The translations under genes and the position numbers were made by a program. A stretch of DNA of 64,000 bases, taken from Sphingomonadales bacterium EhC05 (GTDB lineage Bacteria > Pseudomonadota > Alphaproteobacteria > Sphingomonadales > Sphingomonadaceae). The DNA is taken from the NCBI GenBank assembly GCA_001650955.1, contig LXYP01000006.1, positions 62,001 through 126,000 of the forward strand. The letters run 5' to 3'. How positions within the stretch are numbered: position 1 is the first letter of the stretch; each line of letters opens with the position of its first letter. The notes beneath the pieces were generated by a model. That model searched no databases. It was not told the DNA's origin and saw only the letters and a list, made by a program, of their open reading frames with translations. Below are positions 63,555 through 64,000 of this stretch, piece after piece.

Positions 63555-64000
63555 CTATTGATTCATACTGTCGAAGAAATCATCGTTAGATTTGGAATCC
63601 TTCATCTTATCGAGCAGGAACTCCATCGCATCGATCGTGCCCATTTGCATAAGAATACGGCGCAATACCCACATCTTCTTGAGTTTCTCATCCTCGACCA
63701 GCAGTTCTTCCTTGCGGGTTCCAGATTTGCCGACATCGAGCGCAGGGAATATCCGTTTGTCAGAAACTTTCCGATCCAGCACGATTTCGGAGTTGCCCGT
63801 GCCTTTGAATTCCTCAAAGATGACTTCGTCCATCCGGCTCCCGGTATCAATCAAGGCCGTTGCAATGATCGACAGCGAACCACCTTCCTCAATGTTACGG
63901 GCAGCACCAAAGAAACGTTTTGGCCGCTGCAGAGCATTGGCATCAACACCACCTGTCAGGACTTTACCAGAGCTAGGCACGACCGTGTTATAGGCCCGGC
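63555..64000 (-). CDS. rho: Transcription termination factor Rho, C-terminal fragment
   Basis: The last 148 or so residues of Rho; the gene continues past the right edge. Seen are [35 protein letters not shown] (Rho Q/R-loop region; core [11 protein letters not shown]), [20 protein letters not shown] and the C-terminal lid [17 protein letters not shown]. The codon order upstream of the first in-window start stays open to 64000. Essential RNA helicase. Confidence 0.95.
   Translation of the reverse strand, partial: RAYNTVVPSSGKVLTGGVDANALQRPKRFFGAARNIEEGGSLSIIATALIDTGSRMDEVIFEEFKGTGNSEIVLDRKVSDKRIFPALDVGKSGTRKEELLVEDEKLKKMWVLRRILMQMGTIDAMEFLLDKMKDSKSNDDFFDSMNQ

Overview
The window looks like chromosomal DNA from an alphaproteobacterium of the order Sphingomonadales (Sphingopyxis/Sphingorhabdus-like). 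This rests on the block rho ... mnmE-mnmG-rsmG-parA-parB with parS sites, an Oar-like TonB-dependent receptor, a DUF6489-type small protein, many acyl-CoA enzymes and SDRs, and interspersed repeats containing CTTCGACAAGCTCAGG. Genus-level placement is inference. I see no tRNA, rRNA, CRISPR array, insertion sequence or prophage. Coding density is high and no gene-free gap exceeds 300 bp.

Layout. 1-12.6 kb: catabolic region with hydantoinase/oxoprolinase-family subunits (hyuA is cut by the left edge, then hyuB), three SDRs, a ketosteroid-dehydrogenase-like flavoprotein, an NmrA-like protein, an MFS carrier and a pair of acyl-CoA dehydrogenases. 12.7-19.0 kb: minus-strand MoxR operon (DUF4129, DUF4350, MoxR, DUF58, SpoIIM-like, RDD), followed by a separate plus-strand membrane protein. 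20-23.8 kb: molybdenum hydroxylase IorA/IorB with a lipoprotein cytochrome c and a MocA-like cofactor cytidylyltransferase. 23.8-28.7 kb: a nucleoside-flavoured stretch (TraB/ChaN-like lipoprotein, queuosine-precursor transporter, LOG-type phosphoribohydrolase, CNT nucleoside transporter, 2-oxoglutarate oxygenase, uridine-kinase-like protein). 29-32.4 kb: the Oar-like receptor with a strong terminator. 32.6-34.2 kb: a sugar-nucleotide epimerase and a flavin reductase. 34.3-39.1 kb: beta-oxidation set (acyl-CoA dehydrogenase, thiolase, hydratase/dehydrogenase fusion). 39.1-48.7 kb: a TetR regulator divergent from a biotin-dependent acyl-CoA carboxylase locus with enoyl-CoA hydratase, NMO-type flavoprotein, CaiB/BaiF CoA-transferase and acyl-CoA synthetase. 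48.8-50.5 kb: a lipid kinase and an alpha/beta hydrolase. 50.6-55.0 kb: an unusual chaperone/usher-like pilus locus with a DUF4402 pilin. 55.2-64 kb: chromosome segregation and tRNA-modification core (parB, parA, rsmG, mnmG, mnmE), small metabolic and membrane proteins, and the C-terminal part of rho at the right edge.

How the parts may work together. The two acyl-CoA blocks could jointly activate, carboxylate, hydrate and beta-oxidise a branched or polycyclic isoprenoid or steroid-like substrate. A shared 16-bp palindrome in front of two acyl-CoA dehydrogenase genes suggests common control. The best candidates for an undescribed system are the DUF4402 pilin/chaperone/usher-like locus, whose barrel protein has appended extracellular-type domains, and the TetR-linked carboxylase locus, whose beta subunit departs from the methylcrotonyl/geranyl-CoA carboxylase signature.
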